Shown here one piece after another: positions 8,188 to 17,252 of a stretch of 64,000 bases of DNA. The translations under genes and the position numbers were made by a program. The stretch is taken from assembly GCF_018861045.1 (NCBI RefSeq), contig NZ_JAHKQJ010000010.1, forward strand, positions 620,001 to 684,000. The letters run 5' to 3'. Each line of letters opens with the position of its first letter. The stretch's first letter is position 1. A model generated the notes under the pieces. That model did no database searches, had not been told where the DNA came from, and saw only the letters and a program-made list of their open reading frames with translations. This DNA comes from Octadecabacter sp. B2R22. Its GTDB lineage: Bacteria; Pseudomonadota; Alphaproteobacteria; Rhodobacterales; Rhodobacteraceae.

Positions 8188-8583
8188 CTAGAGAGGCGCG
8201 AGCGTTCCCGTCGCGAGCCGTTGCGTGCCGCCACGCGTGTCATAGATTGTAAAATGGTTTCCCGTTGTCACAACGATATTGCGGCACGAGAATCGGTTCG
8301 GGTCTGAGCGGAATGGGAAACACAGCCCTTGGGTTTCGACTTTCCAGCGCAGGTGCGCGACTTCGCCGTCCTCATAAGAGAGCACCACAGTTCCATCAGG
8401 GTTCAATTCTGCGCGGGTCGGCATGCCCATCGACGCATCAATGGGGCGTATCGCCATGACCTGACCACTTAATCGAGCCTCAAGCGCGTCCCCTGTCAAA
8501 GGATCGCCCCCGCTTACAGGTTCCATACAGGCTGTGAGCGACATCGTTGTGACGGCAGCAAGTGCAAGTGCGATACGGGGCAT
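8188..8583 (-). CDS. Small lipoprotein, paralogue of the 8741 gene
   Basis: A 131-residue protein with a type II signal peptide; the lipobox LTAC puts the lipidated Cys at 19. The mature domain has an NPDG turn, a W-K-V-E stretch, two cysteines (LCFPF and FSC) that could form a disulfide, a TTGNH turn and a C-terminal GTLAPL. The same order (PDG, W, LC, C, GN, GT-PL) recurs in the divergent neighbour, so the two are probably duplicated genes. Function is unknown; an envelope location is likely. Confidence 0.75.
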   Translation of the reverse strand: MPRIALALAAVTTMSLTACMEPVSGGDPLTGDALEARLSGQVMAIRPIDASMGMPTRAELNPDGTVVLSYEDGEVAHLRWKVETQGLCFPFRSDPNRFSCRNIVVTTGNHFTIYDTRGGTQRLATGTLAPL

Positions 8584-8740
8584 AAATTATCCAACTGGTT
8601 GTGCGGCAACTTTAGCGGCACATCCCCAGCCTGCAAGCGCAACCACATAATGGCGGTTAAGAAAGAGGCGGCAAGGGCTTGCTGTGGCGGCATTATTTCG
8701 TCACGCTCAGGAAAGCATCAAACCCGAAAAGGCCGTTGTT

Positions 8741-9094
8741 ATGTTTCGTTTCCCTCTGTGCGCCGCTCTTGCTTTAGGTCTTGCGGGGTGCATGGCGCCC
8801 AGCTCAAAAGAGGTTGGAACTGATCTGGTAAACACGCGCGCTGTTTTCCCGCCGATTGATCCTGATAGCGGCCCGTTGGTGTTCGAATTCTATCCTGACG
8901 GCAAAGGCTTGTTCGCACTGAACGAAGAGGCAAATCGTGGGCAGGAGCCGTTTACATGGCACATCGACGCCGGCGAACTTTGCATCGAGATCGAGGGCCT
9001 CTCGGACGACTGCACCCCGATGACGCTGCAGGGCAACAGGATCTCCCTGCAACCCGGACCGAGACCACTACGAGGAACGATAACCCCGCTCTAA
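8741..9094 (+). CDS. Small lipoprotein, divergent paralogue
   Basis: A 117-residue lipoprotein with lipobox LAGC (Cys17). The mature part follows the pattern of the gene at 8188-8583: YPDGKG, WHID, ELCIEI, a second Cys, QGNR and the terminal GTITPL. It is divergently oriented with 157 bases between starts. The stop is only 3 bases from the convergent maeB stop. The start at 8741 is chosen because it begins the signal peptide directly. Function is unknown. Confidence 0.75.
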   Translation: MFRFPLCAALALGLAGCMAPSSKEVGTDLVNTRAVFPPIDPDSGPLVFEFYPDGKGLFALNEEANRGQEPFTWHIDAGELCIEIEGLSDDCTPMTLQGNRISLQPGPRPLRGTITPL

Positions 9095-9097
9095 ACC

Positions 9098-11392
9098 CTA
9101 GCCATAGTGCTTTACGGGAGTGCCGGCGATGGCCGCCATGTTCAGCAATCCGCGTGCGGTGATGGACGGCGTCACAATATGCGCGCGGTTGCCCATGCCC
9201 ATCAAGATCGGGCCAACCTCTAACCCGCCTCCCTTCATTTTCAGGATGTTACGCACACCGCTGGCCGCATCTGCATGGCCAAAGATCAGCACATTGGCAG
9301 GGCCCTTCATGCGCCCGTTGGGCAGCAAGCGATCCCGCAGTTCCGGATCGAGGGCGGCGTCAACGTTCATCTCGCCCTCATAGGTGAAATCCACCTTTTG
9401 GGCGTCCAGGATCTCCATCGCAGCGCGGATACGCTGCCCCGTATCGCAGTCCAGATTGCCGAATTGCGACTGCGCACAAAAAGCAACTTTTGGCTGCAAT
9501 CCGAACCGTTTGACGTGGCGGGCCGCACCGATGGCCGTCTGGGCGATCTGTTCGCCTGTGGGTTCGGAATGCACGTGTGTGTCGGCGATAAACAGGGGGC
9601 CATCCTCAAGGATCATCATGCTGAGCGCGCCCTGAACCTTATGGTTCTCGCCCAAAACCTGTTTCACGTAATCAAGATGCCAACGGAATTGACCGAACGT
9701 GCCGCAAATCAGGCTATCTGCCTCTCCGCGTTGAACCATCACAGCGCCAATGGCGGTGGTATTGGTACGCATCACCGCACGGGCAATATCAGGCGTAACC
9801 CCGTTGCGCGCCCGCAGGCTGTGATAGGTTTCCCAGTAATCACGATAACGCGGGTCGTTTTCCGGGTTCACGATGTCGAGGTTGTTAATATCAATCTCAA
9901 GCCCCGCACGTTCCGCGCGGGCCGCGATCACATCAGGACGGCCAATTAAGATCGGCGTCTCTGTGGTCTCTTCCAAGATCGCTTGGCTTGCCCGCAGAAC
10001 ACGTTCGTCTTCGCCTTCAGAAAAGACAATCCGGCGGGTCTCTTTGGCGGCGGCTTCAAACACGGGGCGCATCAACAGTGCGGATTTGAACACCGAGGCA
10101 TCCAACGTCGCTTTGTAGTCATCCAAATCAACAGGCCGCGTCGCCACGCCGGTTTCCATCGCCGCCTTGGCCACCGCAGAGGCGACAACCCCCATGAGGC
10201 GCGGATCAAACGGTTTCGGGATCAGGTACTCTGGGCCAAATGTCATCTGTTCGCCCTGATACGCTGCCGCCGCTTCAGCAGAGGTCGTGGCACGGGCCAG
10301 TGCGGCAATCCCTTCGACGCAGCCGATCTGCATGGCGTCGTTAATCTCGGTCGCGCCGACATCCAATGCGCCGCGGAAGATAAACGGGAAACACAGCACG
10401 TTGTTGACTTGGTTGGGGAAATCGCTGCGCCCTGTGGCCATGATCGCGTCGGGCGCGACGCTGCGCGCATCATCGGGCGTGATTTCGGGGTTCGGATTGG
10501 CCAGCGCAAAAACGATCGGGGCCTTGGTCATCTTGGCGACCATTTCGGGTTTCAATACGCCGGGGCCAGACAGACCAAGGAACATGTCCGCGCCCTCAAT
10601 CACATCGTCCAGCGTCGCGGGGGTAGTGCCTTGGGCGTACTCCGCTTTTTGCGGTGTCATGTCCTTTTCGCGGCCCTCGTAGACCAGCCCTTCGATGTCG
10701 CACAGCCAGACGTTTTCGCGCCTTACGCCCAGTTTCAGCAGCATGTTGAGGCATGCAATTCCCGCAGCCCCACCACCTGTGCTGACGATCTTGATGTCTT
10801 CAAACTTCTTACCCGACACTTGCAACGCATTGGTCGCGGCAGCGCCGACAACAATCGCTGTTCCGTGCTGATCGTCATGAAAAACTGGGATGTTCATCCG
10901 TTCACGGCAAAGCTTTTCAACGATAAAACAGTCAGGTGCTTTGATGTCTTCAAGATTGATCGCGCCAAACGTAGGTTCTAGCGCGCAAACGATATCTGCC
11001 AGTTTTTCGGGGTCGGGTTCGTTCACCTCAATGTCAAAGCAGTCGATGTTGGCGAACTTCTTGAACAGGACCGCCTTGCCCTCCATCACGGGCTTACTTG
11101 CCAGAGCCCCAATGTTGCCAAGCCCCAGAACGGCCGTGCCATTGGTGACAACCGCCACCAGATTGCCGCGCGCGGTGTAATCGCCTGCTGTGGCGGCGTC
11201 CTCTTTGATCTCAAGGCAGGCCTCAGCCACGCCCGGCGAATAGGCCCGCGCCAAGTCCCGGCCATTGGCCATCGGTTTGGTCGCACGGATCTCCAGCTTC
11301 CCGGGTTTTGGATACTTGTGATACTGCAGTGCCGCTTGGCGCAAGGCTTCTTTATGGGCGTCTTTAGGCGGAGTTTTGGGTGTATCAGTCAT
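9098..11392 (-). CDS. maeB: NADP-dependent malic enzyme with phosphotransacetylase-like domain
   Basis: A 764-residue fusion typical of proteobacterial MaeB. The N-terminal malic domain (about 20-165) contains [12 protein letters not shown]. The NAD(P)-binding domain (about 170-425) has the [15 protein letters not shown] nucleotide fold. The C-terminal region (about 435-760) is a phosphate acetyl/butyryltransferase homologue that in this family is usually regulatory, not catalytic. It decarboxylates malate to pyruvate with NADPH production, linking the TCA cycle to gluconeogenic precursors. It faces the nucleoside operon across a 141-base region holding an 18-bp palindrome. Confidence 0.95.
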   Translation of the reverse strand: MTDTPKTPPKDAHKEALRQAALQYHKYPKPGKLEIRATKPMANGRDLARAYSPGVAEACLEIKEDAATAGDYTARGNLVAVVTNGTAVLGLGNIGALASKPVMEGKAVLFKKFANIDCFDIEVNEPDPEKLADIVCALEPTFGAINLEDIKAPDCFIVEKLCRERMNIPVFHDDQHGTAIVVGAAATNALQVSGKKFEDIKIVSTGGGAAGIACLNMLLKLGVRRENVWLCDIEGLVYEGREKDMTPQKAEYAQGTTPATLDDVIEGADMFLGLSGPGVLKPEMVAKMTKAPIVFALANPNPEITPDDARSVAPDAIMATGRSDFPNQVNNVLCFPFIFRGALDVGATEINDAMQIGCVEGIAALARATTSAEAAAAYQGEQMTFGPEYLIPKPFDPRLMGVVASAVAKAAMETGVATRPVDLDDYKATLDASVFKSALLMRPVFEAAAKETRRIVFSEGEDERVLRASQAILEETTETPILIGRPDVIAARAERAGLEIDINNLDIVNPENDPRYRDYWETYHSLRARNGVTPDIARAVMRTNTTAIGAVMVQRGEADSLICGTFGQFRWHLDYVKQVLGENHKVQGALSMMILEDGPLFIADTHVHSEPTGEQIAQTAIGAARHVKRFGLQPKVAFCAQSQFGNLDCDTGQRIRAAMEILDAQKVDFTYEGEMNVDAALDPELRDRLLPNGRMKGPANVLIFGHADAASGVRNILKMKGGGLEVGPILMGMGNRAHIVTPSITARGLLNMAAIAGTPVKHYG

Positions 11393-11426
11393 CGGTTTCC
11401 CGTTCGATTGAGAGGTATTCAGAAAT

Positions 11427-11444
11427 TAGTTTAACGTTAAACTA
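11427..11444. promoter_or_regulatory. 18-bp perfect palindrome between maeB and the nucleoside operon
   Basis: TAGTTTAACGTTAAACTA is a perfect palindrome, centred 43 bases upstream of the maeB start and about 98 bases upstream of the VOC-cupin gene. It probably binds a dimeric repressor or activator acting on one or both promoters. No regulator gene is adjacent. Confidence 0.5.
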
Positions 11445-11533
11445 TCTTGCTGACGTTAAGGAAGTTCTATTTCCCCTATAGTCCGAAGGCGCACTCTCTT
11501 GCAAATCGGAAAGCGGGGCCGCAAATTGACCAA

Positions 11534-12622
11534 ATGATAAATAATCCTGACATCCGCGCTGAGGTTTGCCTGCCAACGAAAGCATTGACTGCTGACATTG
11601 GTTTTTTCACCAAGACCTTAAAGATGCGTATGGATAGCATTTATCCCGCCGATGATCCGTCTGTCGCTGTGTTTTCCGGCCATGGATTGCGCGTGCGTTT
11701 GGATGGATCACAGGAGGGAGCTTCGGGCCATCTGCGGATTCTGACGGATGATGCGACGTTCGCAGATCGCCGGACCCTGACATCGCCAGGGGGAACGACC
11801 GTTGAAATTGACGAACTCAACCCGCCGCTGCATTTGCCGCAAACAGACCACGCCTTTGTGGTGCGACGTTTGGCAGATCAGGCACCTTGGGTTATCGGCC
11901 GTGCAGGCATGCATTACCGCGATTTGATCCCGTCCCGTTTGGGTGGGTCCATCATCGCCAGCCACATCCGTATTCCAGACGGCGGCCCTGTGCCCGACAT
12001 GGTGCACTATCATAAGGTCGGGTTTCAGCTGATCTTTTGTTATCGTGGCTGGGTTGATGTGGTCTACGAGGATCAGGGCGGTCCAATCCGCCTGCATGCG
12101 GGCGATTGCTTTATCCAGCCACCAGAAATTCGCCACCGCGTCCTTGAGGCATCAGACGGGATCGAGGTGATTGAAGTTGGCGTGCCTGCAGAACATGTCA
12201 CTGAAATCGAACATGAAATGACCCTGCCGACCCCGCATCTGCGCCCCGATCGCGAATGGCAGGGGCAAAAATTCGTGCACAACATTGGCAAAGATGCACA
12301 GTGGCAGCCCTTTCGACTGCCCGGGTTTGTCGCGCGGGATACTACGATCAATAAGGCTACGAAATCCGTTGCGGGCGTACAGGTCGTGCGCCGCGGGGAC
12401 GGGCCCCCTCAGTGGGCCACCCACGATGCGGACATCCATTTCACCTTTGTCATGGAGGGCGCGATGACCTTAGAAGGCGAAGGCAAAGACCCTTACCGTC
12501 TTGAAGCTGGCGATGCTTTCGTTATCCCGCCTCAGATGGCGACCCGATACAGTGATCCGACCGATGACCTTGAACTGCTTGAAGTTTCGCTGGCCGGAGA
12601 ATTCACAACGACTTTGGCTTGA
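11534..12622 (+). CDS. VOC-like plus double-cupin protein
   Basis: A 362-residue three-part protein. Residues about 7-70 resemble a VOC/glyoxalase-like half (LPTKALTADIGFFTKTL opening). Residues about 143-215 form a cupin with metal-ligand candidates His158, His160 and His201. A second, weaker cupin follows at about 275-355. Cupins of this type are often metal-dependent dioxygenases, isomerases or sugar-binding proteins; no substrate can be assigned. It stands 47 bases upstream of cdd and is probably the first gene of the nucleoside operon, suggesting a linked sugar or base step. The ATG at 11534 is preferred to one at 11447. Confidence 0.7.
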   Translation: MINNPDIRAEVCLPTKALTADIGFFTKTLKMRMDSIYPADDPSVAVFSGHGLRVRLDGSQEGASGHLRILTDDATFADRRTLTSPGGTTVEIDELNPPLHLPQTDHAFVVRRLADQAPWVIGRAGMHYRDLIPSRLGGSIIASHIRIPDGGPVPDMVHYHKVGFQLIFCYRGWVDVVYEDQGGPIRLHAGDCFIQPPEIRHRVLEASDGIEVIEVGVPAEHVTEIEHEMTLPTPHLRPDREWQGQKFVHNIGKDAQWQPFRLPGFVARDTTINKATKSVAGVQVVRRGDGPPQWATHDADIHFTFVMEGAMTLEGEGKDPYRLEAGDAFVIPPQMATRYSDPTDDLELLEVSLAGEFTTTLA

Positions 12623-12669
12623 AACTGGATCGCAACAGGCTCACGCTGCATAAAAAAGGAGCTGCCAAA

Positions 12670-13062
12670 ATGTCCCTTATAGATGATGCCCGTAAGGTGC
12701 GTGAAAACGCCTATGCGCCCTATTCGAACTTTGCCGTCGGGGCGGCGATCAAAACAGTAGATGGCACTATTTACAAAGGCATAAACGTTGAAAATGTCGC
12801 CTATCCAGAAGGCACCTGTGCCGAAGCGGGGGCCATTGCCGCCATGTGTGCAGCGGGTGAGCGCCAGATTGCAGAAGTAGCCGTGATCGCCGATGCGCCC
12901 GCGCCTGTGCCGCCTTGCGGCGGGTGCCGACAGAAAATCGCTGAATTTGCAGGGCCTGATGTGGTTGTGACTATGGCGACGATGGATGGCAAAACTTTGC
13001 AGATGACTGTGGCCGATCTATTGCCGGGACGCTTTACCGCAGATCACATGGCAAATTCCTAA
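12670..13062 (+). CDS. cdd: Cytidine deaminase
   Basis: A 130-residue homotetramer-type cytidine deaminase converting cytidine and deoxycytidine to uridine and deoxyuridine. Zinc ligands are visible: Cys50 with catalytic Glu52 (TCAEAGA) and PCGGC with Cys83 and Cys86. AYAPYSNFAVGAA is the family signature. The start follows AAAAAAGGAG, a strong ribosome site. deoA begins one base after its stop, so it is clearly co-transcribed. Confidence 0.96.
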   Translation: MSLIDDARKVRENAYAPYSNFAVGAAIKTVDGTIYKGINVENVAYPEGTCAEAGAIAAMCAAGERQIAEVAVIADAPAPVPPCGGCRQKIAEFAGPDVVVTMATMDGKTLQMTVADLLPGRFTADHMANS

Positions 13063-13063
13063 G

Positions 13064-14368
13064 ATGGATGCGCGCGCAATCATTGCCAAAGTGCGGCGGG
13101 GCATCGCCCCCAGCACCGAAGAAATTAAATGGTTCGCCAATGGTCTTGCCACGCGGGCCGTTTCTGATGCTCAGGCGGGGGCATTTGCGATGGCCGTTTG
13201 TCTAAAAGGGCTGAGCGAAGAAGGTCGCGTTGCGCTGACCTGCGGGATGCGAGACAGCGGCGACGTGATGAAATGGGATTTGCCGGGGCCAGTGCTGGAT
13301 AAACATTCCACAGGCGGGGTCGGGGACCCTGTTTCGCTCATCCTCGCACCAGCTCTAGCGGCCTGTGATGTCTTTGTTCCAATGGTTTCGGGGCGCGGCC
13401 TCGGCCACACAGGTGGTACGCTGGATAAGCTCGAAAGCATTCTCGGTCTCAACACGGCACTCACGCCTGCGGAGTTTCGCCAGGTGACCCGTGATGTGGG
13501 CTGTGCCATCGTCAGTGCGACCCGCACGATCGCACCGGCCGATAAACGTTTATATGCCATTCGGGACGTTACTGCGACAGTAGAGAGTGTTGATTTGATC
13601 TGCGCGTCGATCTTGTCCAAAAAACTGGCGGCGGGGCTCGACGGGCTTGTGCTGGATGTCAAAGCGGGCAGCGGCGCCTTTATGAAGACGCCTGATGAGG
13701 CCGCGGTTCTTGCTCGGGCGTTGGTTTCAACGGCGAATGGTGCGGGCACACCGACGGCGGCGTTCATCACTGACATGTCACAGCCCCTCGCGCCCAGTCT
13801 TGGTAACGCACTTGAGGTTGCCACCTGTCTTGAGGTCCTTTCGGGCAATCGCGCCGCGGCACCGCGGCTGCATGATCTGACGGTTGCACTCTGCGCGCGC
13901 GTCTTGGCGCTGTCGGGTCATTCCGAGGGTGAGGCCGAAGAACGTGTGACGGCGGCCATTTCGTCGGGCCACGCGATGGTGTGTTTCGCTGCTATGATAC
14001 GCGCTATGGGCGGCCCACCAGATATCGCCGAAGACTGGCACACACATTTGCCCAAAGCCCCTGTTGTCGGGGATGTGCCTGCGCCAAGTTCGGGGATGAT
14101 CACGGCCATTGATGGTGAAGCGCTTGGTCTTGCCGTCGTGCAAATGGGTGGTGGACGGCAGGTCGAAAGTGATCGTATTGATCCGCGCGTCGGGCTTTCC
14201 GATGTGTTGCCCTTGGGCACTAAGGTGAGCCGTGGCGACCCCCTCGTAACGATCCACGCCGCCGACGAAGAGAGTGCCGAGGCCGCCGCGCGGACTGTTC
14301 AGAACGCCATTACTATCGGGCAAGCTGTTGAAGCGCCCGACCTTATCCTTGAAAGGATCGAACAATGA
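13064..14368 (+). CDS. deoA: Thymidine phosphorylase
   Basis: A 434-residue enzyme cleaving thymidine or deoxyuridine with phosphate to the base and 2-deoxyribose-1-phosphate. The phosphate-binding KHSTGGVGD is at 80-88, and SGRGLGHTGGTLDKLE follows as in the family. Length matches E. coli DeoA (about 440). It overlaps deoB by four bases (ATGA). Its base product can be recycled by Upp when it is uracil. Confidence 0.96.
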   Translation: MDARAIIAKVRRGIAPSTEEIKWFANGLATRAVSDAQAGAFAMAVCLKGLSEEGRVALTCGMRDSGDVMKWDLPGPVLDKHSTGGVGDPVSLILAPALAACDVFVPMVSGRGLGHTGGTLDKLESILGLNTALTPAEFRQVTRDVGCAIVSATRTIAPADKRLYAIRDVTATVESVDLICASILSKKLAAGLDGLVLDVKAGSGAFMKTPDEAAVLARALVSTANGAGTPTAAFITDMSQPLAPSLGNALEVATCLEVLSGNRAAAPRLHDLTVALCARVLALSGHSEGEAEERVTAAISSGHAMVCFAAMIRAMGGPPDIAEDWHTHLPKAPVVGDVPAPSSGMITAIDGEALGLAVVQMGGGRQVESDRIDPRVGLSDVLPLGTKVSRGDPLVTIHAADEESAEAAARTVQNAITIGQAVEAPDLILERIEQ

Positions 14369-15567
14369 CGCGCGCCTTTTTGATCGTAATTGACAGCGTT
14401 GGCATTGGCGGCGCGCCAGATGCTGCACAGTTCTTTAACGGCGATGTTCCCGATACGGGTGCAAACACTCTTGGCCACATCGCGCAGGCGTGTGCCGCAG
14501 GGCAGGCCGAAGACAGCCGCAGCGGACCTCTCCAAATTCCAAACCTCAACGCACTTGGCGCGGGGGCGGCAATCAAGAATGCCTCAGGGTTGGATCTTGG
14601 ATGGCCCGCACCCACTGGAGCCCATGCCAACGCGGTGGAAATCAGCATGGGCAAGGACACGCCGTCAGGTCATTGGGAATTGGCGGGTGTGCCAGTGCCA
14701 TGGGACTGGCACACCTTCCCGAACCAGACGCCCGCTTTTCCGCAGGCCGTATCGGATCGCATCAATGAACTGGCCGGAACCGACGGCATCCTTGCCAATT
14801 GCCACGCCTCTGGCACTCAAGTGATCGAAGACTTTGGCGATGAACACGTCCGAACAGGCAAGCCGATTTGCTATACGTCTGTGGACAGTGTTCTTCAGAT
14901 CGCAGCCCACGAAGACCACTTCGGGCTAGATCGCCTTTTGCAGCTGTGCGAGGATTTGTCGCCCATGCTGCACGACATGAAAGTCGGTCGCGTGATCGCG
15001 CGTCCGTTTGTGGGTGAAAGCGGCAATTATCAACGCACTTTAAATCGGCATGACTATGCCATTGCCCCGCCATCGCCGACCTTGTGTGATTGGGTTCATG
15101 CGGCAGGAAAATCCGTGCAAGCGATTGGTAAAATTGGCGATATCTTCTCCATGCGCGGCATTGACGAGGTCCGAAAGGGCGCTGACGCGACATTGATGGA
15201 TCACTTGTCTGATCTCGCCGACGACGCACCAGATGGCGGGTTTGTCTTTGCCAACCTCGTCGAATTCGACAGCCTTTATGGTCATCGCCGTGATGTGTCT
15301 GGCTATGCGCGCCACCTTGAATGGTTTGATGCCGAACTCGGGAAACTGCTCCCTAAATTGCGAGACGGAGACCTGCTTTGTGTCACAGCCGATCATGGCA
15401 ATGATCCGACATGGGTTGGCACCGATCACACCCGCGAACAGGTGCCCGTTCTTATTCACGGGGCAGGGTCCCGCGACCTTGGCCAGATCGCATTCGTTGA
15501 TGTCGCCGCGAGCATTGCCGCCCACCTTGGTGTGCCGCCTCAAGGCACCGGAAAGAGTTTCTTATGA
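14365..15567 (+). CDS. deoB: Phosphopentomutase
   Basis: A 400-residue metal-dependent mutase (alkaline phosphatase superfamily) that converts (deoxy)ribose-1-phosphate to the 5-phosphate. N-terminal VIDSVGIGGAPDA with DTGANT, MGKDTPSGHWE and the C-terminal DHGNDPTWVGTDHTRE hold the metal and phosphate ligands. ATGA overlaps on both sides imply coupled translation. No deoC is visible in this window. Confidence 0.96.
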   Translation: MTRAFLIVIDSVGIGGAPDAAQFFNGDVPDTGANTLGHIAQACAAGQAEDSRSGPLQIPNLNALGAGAAIKNASGLDLGWPAPTGAHANAVEISMGKDTPSGHWELAGVPVPWDWHTFPNQTPAFPQAVSDRINELAGTDGILANCHASGTQVIEDFGDEHVRTGKPICYTSVDSVLQIAAHEDHFGLDRLLQLCEDLSPMLHDMKVGRVIARPFVGESGNYQRTLNRHDYAIAPPSPTLCDWVHAAGKSVQAIGKIGDIFSMRGIDEVRKGADATLMDHLSDLADDAPDGGFVFANLVEFDSLYGHRRDVSGYARHLEWFDAELGKLLPKLRDGDLLCVTADHGNDPTWVGTDHTREQVPVLIHGAGSRDLGQIAFVDVAASIAAHLGVPPQGTGKSFL

Positions 15568-16550
15568 CTTACAAATCTATGCCGAAAGTAGAACTACATA
15601 CGCACATTGAAGGCTGCGCGCCGCCTGCGTTTATTCGTGGGCTCGCCAAGGAAAAATCGCTTGATATCAGCGGGATATTCAACCCAGATGGCACCTATGC
15701 CTATCGTGATTTCAATCACTTCCTTGAGGTCTACGAGGCCGCATGCACGACTTTGCAAGGCCCACAGGACTTCTACCGTTTGACCAAGGCCATTCTTGAG
15801 GAAAGCGCATCGCACGGTGTCGTCTATCAAGAGACGTTCATCTCGCCGGACTTCTGCGGCGGTGGTGATGTGTCCGCATGGCGCGAATATCTTGGTGCCA
15901 TCCAGATGGCTGCGGATGAGGCTGACCGCGATTTGGGGATCACATTGAAATGTGTGGCGACCTGTGTGCGACACTTTGGGGCCGAGAAAGCCAAAGCCGC
16001 CGCCAAATGTGCGGCCGAAACCAAGGGTGATTTTGTGACGGGGTTCGGGATGGGCGGCGCTGAAACTTTCGGGACGCCAGCTGATTTTGCCTATGCTTAT
16101 GATATGGCGCGCGAAGCGGGGTTGGAATTGACATGCCATGCTGGCGAATGGGGCGGCCCAGAGATGATCGCAGCCACACTTCGCGACCTTAAGGTCACGC
16201 GCATTGGTCACGGTGTAGACGCCATCAAAGACCCTGCCTTGATGCAGCAGATCATCGACACCGATGTCGTGCTAGAGGTCTGCCCCGGATCAAACGTGTT
16301 CTTGCAGGCCACGGGCGGTTGGTCTGAACATCCGATCCAACGCCTGCGCGATGCAGGTGTTAAGGTCACTGTTTCGACAGATGATCCGCCTTTCTTCGGG
16401 ACAACGATGACCCGCGAATTCGACATGCTTTCCCAGACTTTTGGTTGGGATGAGGATGATTTCAAAGCCGTCAACGAAACCGCCCTCGCGGCGGCATTCT
16501 GTGACGATGCCACCCGCTCTAAAATTGCCAAACGATTGGAAACCGCATGA
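15564..16550 (+). CDS. add: Adenosine deaminase
   Basis: A 328-residue TIM-barrel amidohydrolase converting adenosine to inosine. The zinc-binding LHTHIEG (His12, His14), CHAGEWGGP and the late [11 protein letters not shown] are present and in order. It lies between deoB and upp with 4-base overlaps at both ends, so the operon salvages purine as well as pyrimidine nucleosides. An adenine deaminase activity is less likely but not excluded by sequence alone. Confidence 0.92.
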   Translation: MTYKSMPKVELHTHIEGCAPPAFIRGLAKEKSLDISGIFNPDGTYAYRDFNHFLEVYEAACTTLQGPQDFYRLTKAILEESASHGVVYQETFISPDFCGGGDVSAWREYLGAIQMAADEADRDLGITLKCVATCVRHFGAEKAKAAAKCAAETKGDFVTGFGMGGAETFGTPADFAYAYDMAREAGLELTCHAGEWGGPEMIAATLRDLKVTRIGHGVDAIKDPALMQQIIDTDVVLEVCPGSNVFLQATGGWSEHPIQRLRDAGVKVTVSTDDPPFFGTTMTREFDMLSQTFGWDEDDFKAVNETALAAAFCDDATRSKIAKRLETA

Positions 16551-17185
16551 CTGACCTGCCGCACCTTACCCATGTCAAACACCCGCTGGTGCAGCACAAG
16601 CTGACCCTGATGCGGGACAAAGACACATCGACTGCCGTGTTCCGCCAGCTGTTGCGTGAGATTAGCCAACTGCTCGCCTATGAGGTGACACGCGAACTGC
16701 CGATGACAACCAAGCGCATCGATACCCCGATGGAGCCGATGGATGCGCCAACCCTTGAGGGTCGCAAGCTCGCGCTTATTTCGATTTTGCGAGCAGGCAA
16801 TGGGTTGTTGGACGGAATGCTGGAACTTATCCCGTCAGCGCGTGTCGGCTTTGTTGGGCTTTACCGCGACGAAGAGACACTGCAGCCCGTGCAGTACTAC
16901 TTCAAGGTGCCAGAGAAAATGGACGAGCGTATGGTTATTGCCGTCGACCCTATGTTGGCGACTGGAAATTCCTCTATCGCTGCGATTGATTTGCTGAAGA
17001 AATCAGGCGCAAAAAACATCCGGTTCTTGTGTTTGTTGGCCTCCCCTGAAGGGATTGCAGCAATGAAGGCCGCACATCCGGACGTGCCGATTGTGACTGC
17101 GTCGGTAGATAGTCACTTGAATGACAATGGATATATTGTGCCGGGACTAGGGGATGCGGGTGACCGCATGTTTGGCACAAAATAA
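16547..17185 (+). CDS. upp: Uracil phosphoribosyltransferase
   Basis: A 212-residue type I PRTase making UMP from uracil and PRPP. The PRPP motif is seen as [10 protein letters not shown], the uracil-binding C-terminal region carries [16 protein letters not shown], and [15 protein letters not shown] opens the fold. It is the last gene of the cdd-deoA-deoB-add-upp run and recovers the base released by DeoA. Confidence 0.97.
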   Translation: MTDLPHLTHVKHPLVQHKLTLMRDKDTSTAVFRQLLREISQLLAYEVTRELPMTTKRIDTPMEPMDAPTLEGRKLALISILRAGNGLLDGMLELIPSARVGFVGLYRDEETLQPVQYYFKVPEKMDERMVIAVDPMLATGNSSIAAIDLLKKSGAKNIRFLCLLASPEGIAAMKAAHPDVPIVTASVDSHLNDNGYIVPGLGDAGDRMFGTK

Positions 17186-17252
17186 AGGGGACAATCTCTT
17201 TACAAATTAGCGATTGTTGGGCATTCTTCTACAATATCTTGTGGGGGCACCA

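Noticed and set aside
9983-10981. Long antisense open frame inside maeB, and a similar one at 35327-36316 inside the acyl-CoA dehydrogenase
   Set aside because: High GC and codon bias produce long stop-free antisense frames; the sense proteins are fully explained by known families.
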